From NCBI GenBank assembly GCA_036747295.1, contig DAIOCN010000005.1:48771-112770 (forward strand): 64,000 bases of DNA. Reading direction: 5' to 3'. The position numbers and the translations under genes are program-made. Under the pieces are notes generated by a model. The model saw only the letters and a list, made by a program, of their open reading frames with translations. It was not told the DNA's origin and ran no database searches. Of this stretch, positions 55,103 to 62,981 are shown piece by piece; positions within the stretch are counted from its first letter, which is position 1, and each line of letters starts with the position of its first letter. The stretch comes from UBA4736 sp002404015. GTDB lineage: Bacteria; Chloroflexota; Dormibacteria; Dormibacterales; Dormibacteraceae.

Positions 55103-55948
55103 GTGGCCGCACACGCCGAAGACGTCGAGCCGGGACCGCTGGACTCCCTGCTCGCCGCGGTCCGGGAGGCGCCGGTGCCGGCGTGGGACCGCCGGCGCCA
55201 CTACTGGGGCGGCCCCGAGCGGACGCTGGCGTACGTGCTGGTCCTCGACACCATCAACTTCTCCTTCTGGGGCTCGCCCACGCCCGGTGGCTATTGGCGG
55301 CTCGCGGAGGGACTGCGCGACGCCTTCCTGGCAGGCGACGACCTGGCGGACCCGCACCGGCTGGCTCGGGTCGGGGTGGCTGAGCTGGCGCGCTGGACGG
55401 GTGAGCTGACGCTCATGGAGGAGCGGGCCGGCGCCCTCCGCGAGCTGGGCCAGGCCGCCGTCGAGCTGGGCGGCCTGGCCGGGCTGGTGCGCGACGGCGC
55501 CGCCGCGACCGCGGCCGCGCTGGCCGACCGCCTGTCCTCCTATGCCGACTTCGCGGCCTATCGCGGCCGCCGGGTCCCCATCCTGAAGCGGGCCCAGATC
55601 GTTCCCGCCGACCTCCACGGGGCGGGCGTCGTCGAGTTTTCCGACCTGGACGCCCTCACCTGCTTCGCCGACTACAAGCTGCCCCAGGTGCTGCGCAAGT
55701 TCGGCGCGCTCCGCTACTCGGATCGCCTCGCGCGGCGGGTGGACGACTGGCGCGAGCTGGCGCCAGGTGAGGCGGCCGAGGTGGAGATCCGGGCCGCCAC
55801 GGTGGTGGCGGTCGAGCGGCTGCGCGAGGCCCTCGAGGCTGCCGGCCGCCGCCTGGGCAGCTTCGAGGTGGACTGGATCCTCTGGGGCCTCTCGCAGGAG
55901 CTCCACCCCGTGCGGCCCTACCATCGGACGCGCACCATCTTCTATTGA
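55103..55948 (+). CDS. Queuosine-salvage (DUF2419/Qng1-type) glycosylase
   Basis: 281 residues of the queuosine 5'-phosphate N-glycosylase family that frees queuine from recycled queuosine: TLAYVLVLDTINFSFWGSPT, RVPILKRAQIVPADLHGAG, FADYKLPQVLRKFGALRYSD, and the C-terminal SFEVDWILWGLSQELHP. The first start codon is GTG 55103, but the open frame continues upstream and reads DPLGVREACEWV, which looks like the family N terminus without a usable start. The true start may be non-canonical or coupled to the EVE gene (stop 55071). Confidence 0.8.
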   Translation: MAAHAEDVEPGPLDSLLAAVREAPVPAWDRRRHYWGGPERTLAYVLVLDTINFSFWGSPTPGGYWRLAEGLRDAFLAGDDLADPHRLARVGVAELARWTGELTLMEERAGALRELGQAAVELGGLAGLVRDGAAATAAALADRLSSYADFAAYRGRRVPILKRAQIVPADLHGAGVVEFSDLDALTCFADYKLPQVLRKFGALRYSDRLARRVDDWRELAPGEAAEVEIRAATVVAVERLREALEAAGRRLGSFEVDWILWGLSQELHPVRPYHRTRTIFY

Positions 55949-56445
55949 TGAGGCTCCCGGCCCACGTGAAGCTCCTGGGCCACGTCTGGAATCATCATTT
56001 CCAGGCCCACACCGAGCGGCTCTTCCTGGCCTCCGTCGCGTTCTTCCTGACGTTCGGTGTGGTGCGGGCTATCACGCACCTGATCCGGGCCGACGTGGGG
56101 CCCTTTCACGACGTCGTGGCGAGCGGCGGCCTCCACATCCACCACCTGGTCTGGGGCATCCTGATCCTGCTGCTCGTGGGCTACCTGTGGCTGGGCCAGG
56201 TCGGCACGGGTGAGGACGGCAAGAAGTGGCTGTCGCGTTTTACGGCGATCCTGTTCGGGGCGGGCGCCGCACTGACCCTGGACGAGTTCGCGATCTGGCT
56301 GTTCCTGAATGGCGACGTGTACTGGCAGCGCCAGGGCCGCGATAGCGTGGACGCCGTGATCCTGTTCGGTGGCCTGCTGGCGGTCGGGCTCTGGGGCGCC
56401 CCGTTCGTCCACGCGGTCGTGAGGGAGATCCGCAGCCCGGACTGA
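55948..56445 (+). CDS. Conserved integral membrane protein, 165 aa
   Basis: ATG 55948 overlaps the TGA of the salvage gene. Four hydrophobic segments (LFLASVAFFLTFGVV, HLVWGILILLLVGYLWLG, ILFGAGAALTLDEFAIWLFL, AVILFGGLLAVGLWGAPFVH) and a His-rich loop GLHIHHLVWG that could bind metal. It resembles uncharacterised actinobacterial integral membrane proteins. No role known. Confidence 0.65.
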   Translation: MRLPAHVKLLGHVWNHHFQAHTERLFLASVAFFLTFGVVRAITHLIRADVGPFHDVVASGGLHIHHLVWGILILLLVGYLWLGQVGTGEDGKKWLSRFTAILFGAGAALTLDEFAIWLFLNGDVYWQRQGRDSVDAVILFGGLLAVGLWGAPFVHAVVREIRSPD

Positions 56446-56482
56446 GTGTCACAATCCGCGAGCGTACGGTGCTGATCAGGTA

Positions 56483-57040
56483 GTGAACTTCGAAATTGCA
56501 TCCGCAGCGCCCGAGGACCACGCGCCTATGACCCGCCGAACGAAGCAACCCGATGACCCTTTCGAGCGCCTCTTCATGTCCGAGTACGGCAAGGTGGTGG
56601 CGATCGCCCACCGCGTGCTCGCGGATCGTGCCGAGGCCGAGGACGTGGCCCAGGAGGTCTTCCTCGACTTTCATCGCCGCCATCCGGCCGACGCCGCTTA
56701 CGCCTCGGGCTGGCTGCATACCGCAGCCGTCCACACCGCACTCAACCGGATCCGCTCCCGAAAGCGTCGCGAGCGCCGGGAGCTGGCGGAAGGCCAGCCG
56801 GCCACCGCCGACGACGACCCCCAGCAGGTGGTGCTGGTCCAGGAGGAGCGCCGCAGTGTCCGGGTGGCGCTCACCAGGCTGCCTGACAAGGCGGCCTCAG
56901 TACTTGCCCTCCGCTACAGCGGCCTCAGCTACGTCGAGGTCGGCGCCGCACTCGGCGTCGGCGCCGGCCAGGTGGGGACCCTGCTGCGAAGGGCCGAACT
57001 AGCCCTCAAGAAGGAGATGACCCGTGCGACACCTGTCTGA
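56483..57040 (+). CDS. ECF-type sigma factor
   Basis: 185 residues. Region 2: PFERLFMSEYGKVVAIAHRV, AEAEDVAQEVFLDFHRRHP (core-binding and -10 recognition). Linker and region 4: LTRLPDKAASVLALRYSGLS, then YVEVGAALGVGAGQVGTLLR (HTH for -35). It directs transcription under an extracytoplasmic signal. GTG 56483 (or ATG 56528). It overlaps the anti-sigma gene by 17 bases, the usual pairing. Confidence 0.85.
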   Translation: MNFEIASAAPEDHAPMTRRTKQPDDPFERLFMSEYGKVVAIAHRVLADRAEAEDVAQEVFLDFHRRHPADAAYASGWLHTAAVHTALNRIRSRKRRERRELAEGQPATADDDPQQVVLVQEERRSVRVALTRLPDKAASVLALRYSGLSYVEVGAALGVGAGQVGTLLRRAELALKKEMTRATPV

Positions 57041-58190
57041 TGGAACCCTCCGCCGCATGTACGACGAGCCGCTGGCTGTCGCCGGCGCGGCGAAGGAGCA
57101 CTACAACACCTGCACCGACTGCCAGTCGCGCTTCTCGGCGATCGCCGACGACGCGCGCGAAGGCGCCGCCCTGCTGGCGGTGCCCGGCGTGACCGTCGAC
57201 CCCGAGGCCGCCTTCGGGCGGATCCGGGGCGCCCTGGCGCCCACGGGCGTCCGCCGCCGCCCGGCCTGGAATGTGATCAGCGGTATCCGCTGGCGCCGCC
57301 CGGCCATCGCGTCCGCCCTGGCGGCCGCGGCCATCATCGTCGCGGTCGCGGCGACATCCCTGCCCAGCACGCTGCAGAAGCTATTCGAGCCGACCCAGAT
57401 CACGACCGTCAGCGTCGCCAACGGCGACCTCAACGCGCTGGCGCCGCTCGCCGAGTACGGCGACGTGAGCTGGACCACACAGCCCGAGCTGAAGCAGGTC
57501 AGCGACGCCGCGGCCGCCGCCAGCGCCAGCCAGCTGCCGGTCATCAATCCCGGCTACCTGCCGAGCAAGCTGGCCGGGACCACGGCTTCCTACGGGGCGG
57601 TGAACCAGGCCACCGGGACCTTCACCTTCAGCGCTGCCAAGGCGGCCGCCGCTGCCGCCAAGAGCGGCAAGGCGCTGCCCGCGCTGCCCAACAACATCGA
57701 CAAGAGCACGCTGACCGTCCAGATCGGTCCCGGCCAGGCTGCGATCTACGGCGACCTCTCCAAGCTCCAGGGAGCGGCCTCGACCGCCCGCGGCTCCGGC
57801 GGTGACCCGGCGGACGTCGTGGGGAGCATCGGCCCCATGCTGGCGATCGCCGAGATCCAATCGCCCAAGCTCTCCTCGACCGGCGTCACGCTGGCGACGT
57901 TGAAGAACTACCTGCTGGCCCAGCCCGGCCTCTCGGACGCGGCCAAGGCAGCGATCAACAGCCTCGACAACCCGACCGGCAACCTGCCGATCCCCATCCC
58001 GGCCGACCAGGTGACGTCCACCACTGAGACGATCAACAACGTCACCTACACCGAGTTCGGCGACAACACCGGCCTGGGCAGCGGCGTCGTCTGGATCAAG
58101 AAGGACGCCCAGGGCCATGGGGTGATCTACGCAGTCGCCGGCACGATCTCGCTGGCCGACGCCAAGCAGGTCGCTCAGAATCTTCACTAA
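57024..58190 (+). CDS. Zinc-ribbon (ZAS) anti-sigma factor, membrane-anchored
   Basis: 388 residues. A cytoplasmic ZAS motif AKEHYNTCTDC (His-x3-Cys-x2-Cys) near residue 30, one membrane helix (ASALAAAAIIVAVAATSLP), then a long extracytoplasmic Ala/Ser/Asn-rich domain with alanine runs. The zinc-ribbon part binds and holds the ECF sigma factor encoded just upstream until a signal releases it. GTG 57024. Unlike typical anti-sigmas the outer domain is about 270 residues, perhaps a sensor. Confidence 0.75.
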   Translation: MRHLSDGTLRRMYDEPLAVAGAAKEHYNTCTDCQSRFSAIADDAREGAALLAVPGVTVDPEAAFGRIRGALAPTGVRRRPAWNVISGIRWRRPAIASALAAAAIIVAVAATSLPSTLQKLFEPTQITTVSVANGDLNALAPLAEYGDVSWTTQPELKQVSDAAAAASASQLPVINPGYLPSKLAGTTASYGAVNQATGTFTFSAAKAAAAAAKSGKALPALPNNIDKSTLTVQIGPGQAAIYGDLSKLQGAASTARGSGGDPADVVGSIGPMLAIAEIQSPKLSSTGVTLATLKNYLLAQPGLSDAAKAAINSLDNPTGNLPIPIPADQVTSTTETINNVTYTEFGDNTGLGSGVVWIKKDAQGHGVIYAVAGTISLADAKQVAQNLH

Positions 58191-58227
58191 CTGATTGGTC
58201 GATCTTCAAGAAAGGCAGGCGGCGGCC

Positions 58228-59139
58228 ATGGCGGCCGCCGCCTCGCCTGCCGTACACACCGTCGAGCTCGCCAAGCGATACCGGAGCACCGTGGCGCTGG
58301 CCGGGCTGACCATGACCGTGCCTCGGGGCGAGGTGTTCGGCTTCCTGGGCCCCAACGGCGCCGGCAAGACCACCTCGGTCAAGCTGCTGCTCGGCCTCAT
58401 CCGGCCCAGCGCCGGCGAGGCCTGGGTCCTGGGCCGGCCGATCGGTGACCTGCAGACCCGGCGCCGCATCGGCTACCTGCCAGAGCTCTTCCGCTACCAG
58501 CACTGGCTGACCGCGCGGGAGGTGCTGGCCGTCCACTGCGAGCTGGCCCGGCTGCCCAGGTCGACGTGGCGCGAGGAGATCGCCGAAGCGCTCGTCACGG
58601 TCGGCCTCGACGAGCGCGCCGGCCACCGCGTCGGCACGTTCTCCAAGGGCATGCAGCAGCGGCTCGGCCTGGGCGTGGCGCTGCTCGGGAAGCCCGACCT
58701 GATCTTCCTGGACGAGCCCACCAGCGCGCTCGACCCGGTGGGCCGCCACGACGTGCGCCAGGTCATCCACCGGCTGCGGGATCGCGGCTCAGCCGTCTTC
58801 TTGAACTCCCACCTGCTGACGGAGGTGGAGATGGTTTGCGACCGGGTCGCCATGGTCGACCGGGGCCGCGTGATCGCCACCGGCACGCTCGACGAGCTGC
58901 TCGGCGGACAGGCCGTCCGTATCCGGGTGACCGGCCTGGAGACAGCCCAGCGTGCCTCGCTCAAGACCTTTGGCGAGCTGGACGACGACGGCGAGTGGAT
59001 CACCGTCCGCGGCCTGGAGCCGGACCGGGTGCCGGAGCTGGTGACCACCGTGGTGGGGATGGGAGGGCGCCTGTACTCCGTCGAGCCGCGCCACCAGACC
59101 CTCGAGGACCGCTTCCTCCAGCTGCTGGGCGAGAACTGA
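58228..59139 (+). CDS. ABC transporter ATPase
   Basis: ATG 58228 is preferred because AAGAAAGG lies upstream; TTG 58195 in the same frame has no site. About 303 residues: Walker A GFLGPNGAGKTTSVKLLLGL, signature TFSKGMQQRLGLGVALLG, Walker B DLIFLDEPTSALDPVG, H-loop FLNSHLLTEVEM, then a C-terminal DUF4162-like extension. It energises export with the ABC-2-type permease encoded 4 bases downstream. Possibly co-transcribed with the ECF sigma pair. Confidence 0.85.
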   Translation: MAAAASPAVHTVELAKRYRSTVALAGLTMTVPRGEVFGFLGPNGAGKTTSVKLLLGLIRPSAGEAWVLGRPIGDLQTRRRIGYLPELFRYQHWLTAREVLAVHCELARLPRSTWREEIAEALVTVGLDERAGHRVGTFSKGMQQRLGLGVALLGKPDLIFLDEPTSALDPVGRHDVRQVIHRLRDRGSAVFLNSHLLTEVEMVCDRVAMVDRGRVIATGTLDELLGGQAVRIRVTGLETAQRASLKTFGELDDDGEWITVRGLEPDRVPELVTTVVGMGGRLYSVEPRHQTLEDRFLQLLGEN

Positions 59140-59143
59140 GACC

Positions 59144-60004
59144 GTGCCTCCGATCCTGACCATCGCCCGGCTCACCATCCTCGAGGCCTCTCGCCGCTGG
59201 CTGCTGCTGGCCCTGCTCGTCCTGACCCTGGTCGTGATCGGGGGCACCGGCTACGGGTTCAGCCGGCTCTGGACGATCAGCAACGGCGGCCAGCCGCTCG
59301 GCGAGGTTGCGGTCCACACTATCGCCTCGCAGCTCCTGATCCTGATCGCGTTCGTGTTCGCGGCGGTGCTGGCGCTGAGCTCCACGCTGGTCGCCTCGCC
59401 ATCGATCTCAGGCGACGTGGAGTCCGGCCAGGTGCTGGCCCTGCTCTCGCGACCGGTCCGGCGCAGCGAGCTGGTCCTCGGCAAGTGGCTGGGCCTGGCG
59501 GTCCTCGTCCTGCTCTACTCGGCGGGAGCAGTGGGGCTGGAGATGATCGTGACCAACTGGGTGACCGGCTACCTGCCGCCGCACCCCATCCAGCTGATCG
59601 CCTACATCGGGGTCGAGGGCCTGGTCCTGCTCAGCCTGGCCCTCTTGATGAGCACCCGGCTGGCCGGGATGACCGGCGGCATCATCGCGCTCGTGATGTA
59701 TTTCATCGCCTGGATCGGGGGCATCGTCGGCGGAGTCGGGACGGCCCTTAACAACGACGTGCTGACCCACATCGGGACCGCCAGCAAGCTGCTGCTGCCC
59801 ACCGACCTGCTCTGGCGAGGCGCCGTCTACGCGCTCGAGCCGGCCTCGATCGTGGCCGGGTTCCGGACCGCCGGCCGGGCCCTGGCAGCCAACCCGTTCG
59901 CGGCCACCGACCCGCCGCCGCCGGCGTTCCTGCTGTGGGTGGTGGCCTGGCTCGCCCTCATGGTCGGCCTGACGATCTGGAGCTTCCGGCGCCGGGAGCT
60001 CTAG
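59144..60004 (+). CDS. ABC-2-type permease
   Basis: 286 residues with six hydrophobic segments: RWLLLALLVLTLVVIGGTGY, LLILIAFVFAAVLALSSTLV, LGKWLGLAVLVLLYSAGAV, and others. ESGQVLALLSRPVRRSELVL is the cytoplasmic loop typical of NosY-like and ABC-2 permeases. GTG 59144. Its TAG overlaps the last codon of the convergent HD-GYP gene by 4 bases. Confidence 0.85.
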   Translation: MPPILTIARLTILEASRRWLLLALLVLTLVVIGGTGYGFSRLWTISNGGQPLGEVAVHTIASQLLILIAFVFAAVLALSSTLVASPSISGDVESGQVLALLSRPVRRSELVLGKWLGLAVLVLLYSAGAVGLEMIVTNWVTGYLPPHPIQLIAYIGVEGLVLLSLALLMSTRLAGMTGGIIALVMYFIAWIGGIVGGVGTALNNDVLTHIGTASKLLLPTDLLWRGAVYALEPASIVAGFRTAGRALAANPFAATDPPPPAFLLWVVAWLALMVGLTIWSFRRREL

Positions 60005-61053
60005 CCCGCTCGCAGCCTGGTGTGGAAGTCCACCAACTCGGTCGCGAAGAGCGCGACCACCTGCGGATCCCACTGGGTCCCGGAGCCGTCGCGAAGGATC
60101 CCGACTGCCTCTTCGCTGGTTCGGCCAGGCCGGTAGGGGCGGTCGCTCACAAGGGCGTCGAAGGCGTCCGCCACGGCGACGATGCGGGCCAGGATCGGGA
60201 TGTCGTCACCCTTCAGCTGGTCCGGGTAACCCTCGCCGTCGTAGTGCTCGTGGTGGTTGCGGACGATCTCGCGCAGGGAGCCGGCTGAGCGCAGCGGCGC
60301 CACGATCTGCTCGCCCACCAGGGGGTGCGTCTGCATCAGGACGGTCTCGGCCTGATCAAGCGGTCCCTTCTTCTGGAGGATCGCGTCGGGGATGCCGAGC
60401 TTGCCGATGTCGTGGATCATGCCGCCCCGGTAGAGCGTGTCCAGCTGGGGCTCGCTGAGGCCTAGCCGGAGGCCCAGCGCCCGTGAGGTGAGCGCCACGC
60501 GCTCCGTGTGGTCCTCACCGTAGTTGTCCTTCGCCTCAACCGCCGCCGCAAGCGCGAAGATCACGTGGTCGGCGTCGTCCAGCTCGTCGTAGACGTTCTT
60601 CAACCGGAGCAGGGACCGGACCCGAGCCACCAGCTCGGCCCGGATAAGGGGCTTGGGTAGGAGGTCATCGGCCCCGGCTTCGAGGGCGAGAACGTGATCG
60701 GAGACGCCGGTGCGGCCGGTGATCATGACGACCGGCAGCAGGCGAGTGGCGGGGGACGATTTGATGGCGCGGCAGACCTCGAAGCCGTTGCGGCCCGACA
60801 TGTTGATGTCGAGCAGAACGAGGTCGGGCGGGCGCCGGCGAACGGCGTCCAGGGCCGAGACGCCATCGCTGGCGGTCTCGATGTCCACGTTGAGGCCCGA
60901 GAGAAAGGCCTTCAGCAGCCCCAGGAATGCGGGCTGGTCGTCGACGGCCAGAACGCGCGGCCGCCGATTGCGCTCCCAACCAGGGATCGCGCTCGAATCA
61001 ACACCGGATTCGGCCGCCATCTCCTGGCGGATCCGGTTCAGAAATCCGCCCAT
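60001..61053 (-). CDS. HD-GYP response regulator (c-di-GMP phosphodiesterase type)
   Basis: 350 residues. An N-terminal receiver (RVLAVDDQPAFLGLLKAFLS, phospho-Asp in LVLLDINMSGRNGFEV) is joined to an HD-GYP domain (YRGGMIHDIGKLGIPDAIL, THPLVGEQI, VRNHHEHYDGEGYPDQLKG) with the metal-binding His/Asp and GYP loop intact. It breaks down cyclic-di-GMP when its receiver is phosphorylated; no partner kinase is adjacent. Start 61053 with GGGAAGG before it. TATAGT at 61068-61073 on the minus strand could be its -10. Confidence 0.9.
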   Translation of the reverse strand: MGGFLNRIRQEMAAESGVDSSAIPGWERNRRPRVLAVDDQPAFLGLLKAFLSGLNVDIETASDGVSALDAVRRRPPDLVLLDINMSGRNGFEVCRAIKSSPATRLLPVVMITGRTGVSDHVLALEAGADDLLPKPLIRAELVARVRSLLRLKNVYDELDDADHVIFALAAAVEAKDNYGEDHTERVALTSRALGLRLGLSEPQLDTLYRGGMIHDIGKLGIPDAILQKKGPLDQAETVLMQTHPLVGEQIVAPLRSAGSLREIVRNHHEHYDGEGYPDQLKGDDIPILARIVAVADAFDALVSDRPYRPGRTSEEAVGILRDGSGTQWDPQVVALFATELVDFHTRLRAG

Positions 61054-61102
61054 CCTTCCCGGCGCTGACTATACATATCCAGGTTCGATTTGAAGCTTTT
61101 AC

Positions 61103-61131
61103 TTGACAATCGAGTTGAGAGTTGTTAAGTC
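61103..61131 (+). promoter_or_regulatory. Promoter-like site for the peptide gene
   Basis: Perfect TTGACA (61103-61108), 17 bases, TAAGTC (61126-61131); TACGAT at 61136-61141 is an alternative -10. It lies in the 124-bp region shared with the divergent HD-GYP gene and 47 bases before the peptide start. Confidence 0.45.
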
Positions 61132-61177
61132 TGGGTACGATATTCCCGTCAGGCTGGTATACAGGAGGGTTTAGGCT

Positions 61178-61273
61178 TTGCGTAAATGGACACTCGCGTT
61201 GGTTCTCGCCGTCGTGACGTTCGCTCTCACCGCTCTCCCGGCGTTCGCGGACCCGATGCCAACGACCCCATAA
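61178..61273 (+). CDS. Exported micro-peptide, possible quorum-sensing pheromone precursor
   Basis: TTG 61178 with AGGAGG (61163-61168) about 9 bases upstream; TAA 61271-61273. 31 residues: MRKW, a hydrophobic stretch (TLALVLAVVTFALTALP), AFA as signal-peptidase-I motif, then DPMPTTP and stop. Nearly the whole product is a signal peptide, leaving a seven-residue exported tail, as in Phr/NprX-type precursors. No mature domain exists, so secretion of a short peptide is its only obvious purpose. The next gene is an HTH-TPR regulator of the peptide-sensing kind. Too short for ordinary gene callers. Alternative: a chance frame, but the ribosome site and signal features argue against it. Confidence 0.6.
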   Translation: MRKWTLALVLAVVTFALTALPAFADPMPTTP

Positions 61274-61318
61274 GCACACCGTTCGTTCAAGGCACTAGCT
61301 AACCCGTCAAGCCTGGGC

Positions 61319-61324
61319 TAAACT
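61319..61324 (+). promoter_or_regulatory. TAAACT -10 for a leaderless regulator mRNA
   Basis: TAAACT ends 6 bases before GTG 61331, the same spacing as at 45472, 50182 and 54385. No Shine-Dalgarno sequence precedes the GTG. The regulator could therefore be transcribed both with the peptide gene and from its own start. Confidence 0.4.
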
Positions 61325-61330
61325 CCGATC

Positions 61331-62695
61331 GTGGCCAGTTCAGCCCCCGGCTTGACAGTTCGGCGCGGCCGTCTCAAGGGCGTCGACATACGCCCCGGGG
61401 CGGTGCGCGAGGCGCGGGACGAGGCAGGCTTGAGCTTGGCGGGGGTCGCTGACGGCCAACTCACCCGAGCCGCCATCCACCTGATCGAGACCGGCCGCTC
61501 GCGCCCCTCGATGCCCACCCTCGAGCTGATCGCCCGCCGGACGGGCAAGCCGATCAGCTACTTCCTCGCCGACAGCGCCCCCCAGGCCGGTCCCCGGCTG
61601 CCCCTCGACGAGGTCGAGCTGCTGCTCGAGCGCGGCGAGCTGGAGCCCGCGGTCGCCCTAGCTCAGCAGCTGCTCCAGAAGACCAGCGACAAGTGGTCGC
61701 TGGCTCAGCTGCACTGCTGGATCGGGCAGGCGCTCGCGCGCTCGCTGCGGCCGGGGCCCGCGCTGGAGCACCTCCGGCAGTCGCGGGGCATCGCCGAGGA
61801 CGTGGGCGATCGCTGGCTGGCCGTCGAGTGCCTCGACTGGGAGGCCGCCGCGCTCACGCTCGAGCAGGATCCGAGCGCGCTCGAGGTGGCGGAGAGGGCG
61901 CTCAGGGCCTGCCGCGAGCTCGAGCCGCGGCCGCCGGCGACAGAGGCCCGGATCCTGAGCCGGATCGCGAACATCCACCTGCTCCAGCACGAGTGGGAGC
62001 GGGCGGTCAAGAACTACGAGGCGGCCCTGCGCGCCGCCGACGAGCTTCGCGACCTGAGCCGGGTGGCCAGGATCCACCAGGGACTGGCGAACGCATACGG
62101 GCAGCTGGGCGACACGACCCGCGCCGTGGCGCACACCCAGAGGGCGCTGGCCTTGTACGGGATGCTCCGCGACCGCGCCTCCATCGTGGGCACCGAGAAC
62201 AACCTCGGGCTGGCCCTGATGAAGCAGGGTGATCTCGCCGGCGCCGCCCAGCACCTACGGTCCGCGATCGACCAGGCCGACGACATGGGCATGGAGCAGA
62301 TGAAGTCCCACGCCATCCTCAGCCTCGCGGAGCTCGACGTCGTCCGGGGCAGCCTGGACGAGGCCGAAGATCTCATCGCCGAGGCCCGGGAACTGGCCAC
62401 CAAGTTCGGCGAGCGCCTGAACATCGGGGTCGCCGAGATGCTGCAGGCGCAGGTTTTGACCCTGCGCCTGGACCACGCCGCGGCGGACAACCACTTCCAG
62501 ACCGCGATCCGGATCTTCAACGACCTGAACGCCCGCGAGCGGCTCATCGAGTGCCACTCCGCCTACGCCGACGTGCTCGAGGCGCGGGGAGCCACGAAGG
62601 ACGCCCTGGAGCACACCAAGCTGGCCCTGGCAGCCTCGCGCCCGGCCCTGGTCCGGTCCGAACAGGGCCGCCGCGAAGCCAGCCAGACAGGCTGA
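61331..62695 (+). CDS. HTH-TPR regulator (RRNPP-like peptide receptor)
   Basis: 454 residues. An N-terminal Xre-type helix-turn-helix (IRPGAVREARDEAGLSLAGV, LTRAAIHLIETGRSRPSMPT, LELIARRTGKPISYF; about 18-75) is followed by about nine TPR-like helical hairpins (ILSRIANIHLLQHEWERAVK, IHQGLANAYGQLGDTTRAVA, ENNLGLALMKQGDLAGAAQH, ILSLAELDVVRGSLDEAEDL, HSAYADVLEARGATKDALEH). HTH plus TPR is the architecture of PlcR, NprR, PrgX and other receptors that bind imported signalling peptides. The exported micro-peptide gene ends 57 bp upstream. GTG 61331. Confidence 0.8.
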   Translation: MASSAPGLTVRRGRLKGVDIRPGAVREARDEAGLSLAGVADGQLTRAAIHLIETGRSRPSMPTLELIARRTGKPISYFLADSAPQAGPRLPLDEVELLLERGELEPAVALAQQLLQKTSDKWSLAQLHCWIGQALARSLRPGPALEHLRQSRGIAEDVGDRWLAVECLDWEAAALTLEQDPSALEVAERALRACRELEPRPPATEARILSRIANIHLLQHEWERAVKNYEAALRAADELRDLSRVARIHQGLANAYGQLGDTTRAVAHTQRALALYGMLRDRASIVGTENNLGLALMKQGDLAGAAQHLRSAIDQADDMGMEQMKSHAILSLAELDVVRGSLDEAEDLIAEARELATKFGERLNIGVAEMLQAQVLTLRLDHAAADNHFQTAIRIFNDLNARERLIECHSAYADVLEARGATKDALEHTKLALAASRPALVRSEQGRREASQTG

Positions 62696-62726
62696 GCACT
62701 CTAAAGAATCAAGCCGCTGCGGGAAG

Positions 62727-62743
62727 GCCTGGCCCGGCCAGGC
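62727..62743 (+). terminator. GC-rich hairpin after the regulator
   Basis: GCCTGGCC (62727-62734) and GGCCAGGC (62736-62743) are exact inverted repeats, 31 bases after the stop at 62695, followed by a second hairpin GTCTGG/CCAGAC (62745-62766). There is no T-run, so termination strength is unknown. Confidence 0.4.
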
Positions 62744-62805
62744 TGTCTGGGTCCCGAATTCCAGACGCGCACCAACCCTGTAAGTCCTCCGAGGGAGGTA
62801 GGGCA

Positions 62806-62834
62806 CTGGGGAGGAACCGCAGGTTCTTCCCCAG
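62806..62834 (+). promoter_or_regulatory. Strong leader hairpin upstream of ilvE
   Basis: CTGGGGAGGAACC (62806-62818) pairs over 13 bp (one G-T wobble) with GGTTCTTCCCCAG (62822-62834), loop GCA, preceded by CCTCC-GAG-GGAGG (62786-62798). A leader attenuator, or a terminator, for the branched-chain aminotransferase gene is likely. A T-box was considered and rejected. Confidence 0.45.
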
Positions 62835-62981
62835 CCGTAATAATGTTTGTGGCGCCGCCGGCGTGGCCAGCGTTCGGCGGGCCGTGGAGCTTAGCCAGAC
62901 CAGGTACTGCTCGGCGAAGGCCGGCCTGGACCCCGAGATGAGCATCGAGAATCGAATCGTCGTGGCCGGGAAGGAGTCCTG

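Noticed and set aside
58195..58227. TTG start for the ABC ATPase
   Set aside because: No ribosome site precedes it, whereas ATG 58228 has AAGAAAGG upstream and begins next to the ATPase fold.
62806..62834. T-box riboswitch in front of ilvE
   Set aside because: GGGGAGGAACCGCA resembles the T-box consensus at 11 of 14 positions, but the UGGN bases that pair with the tRNA end are AGGA here, and no specifier stem is visible in the 110 bases upstream.
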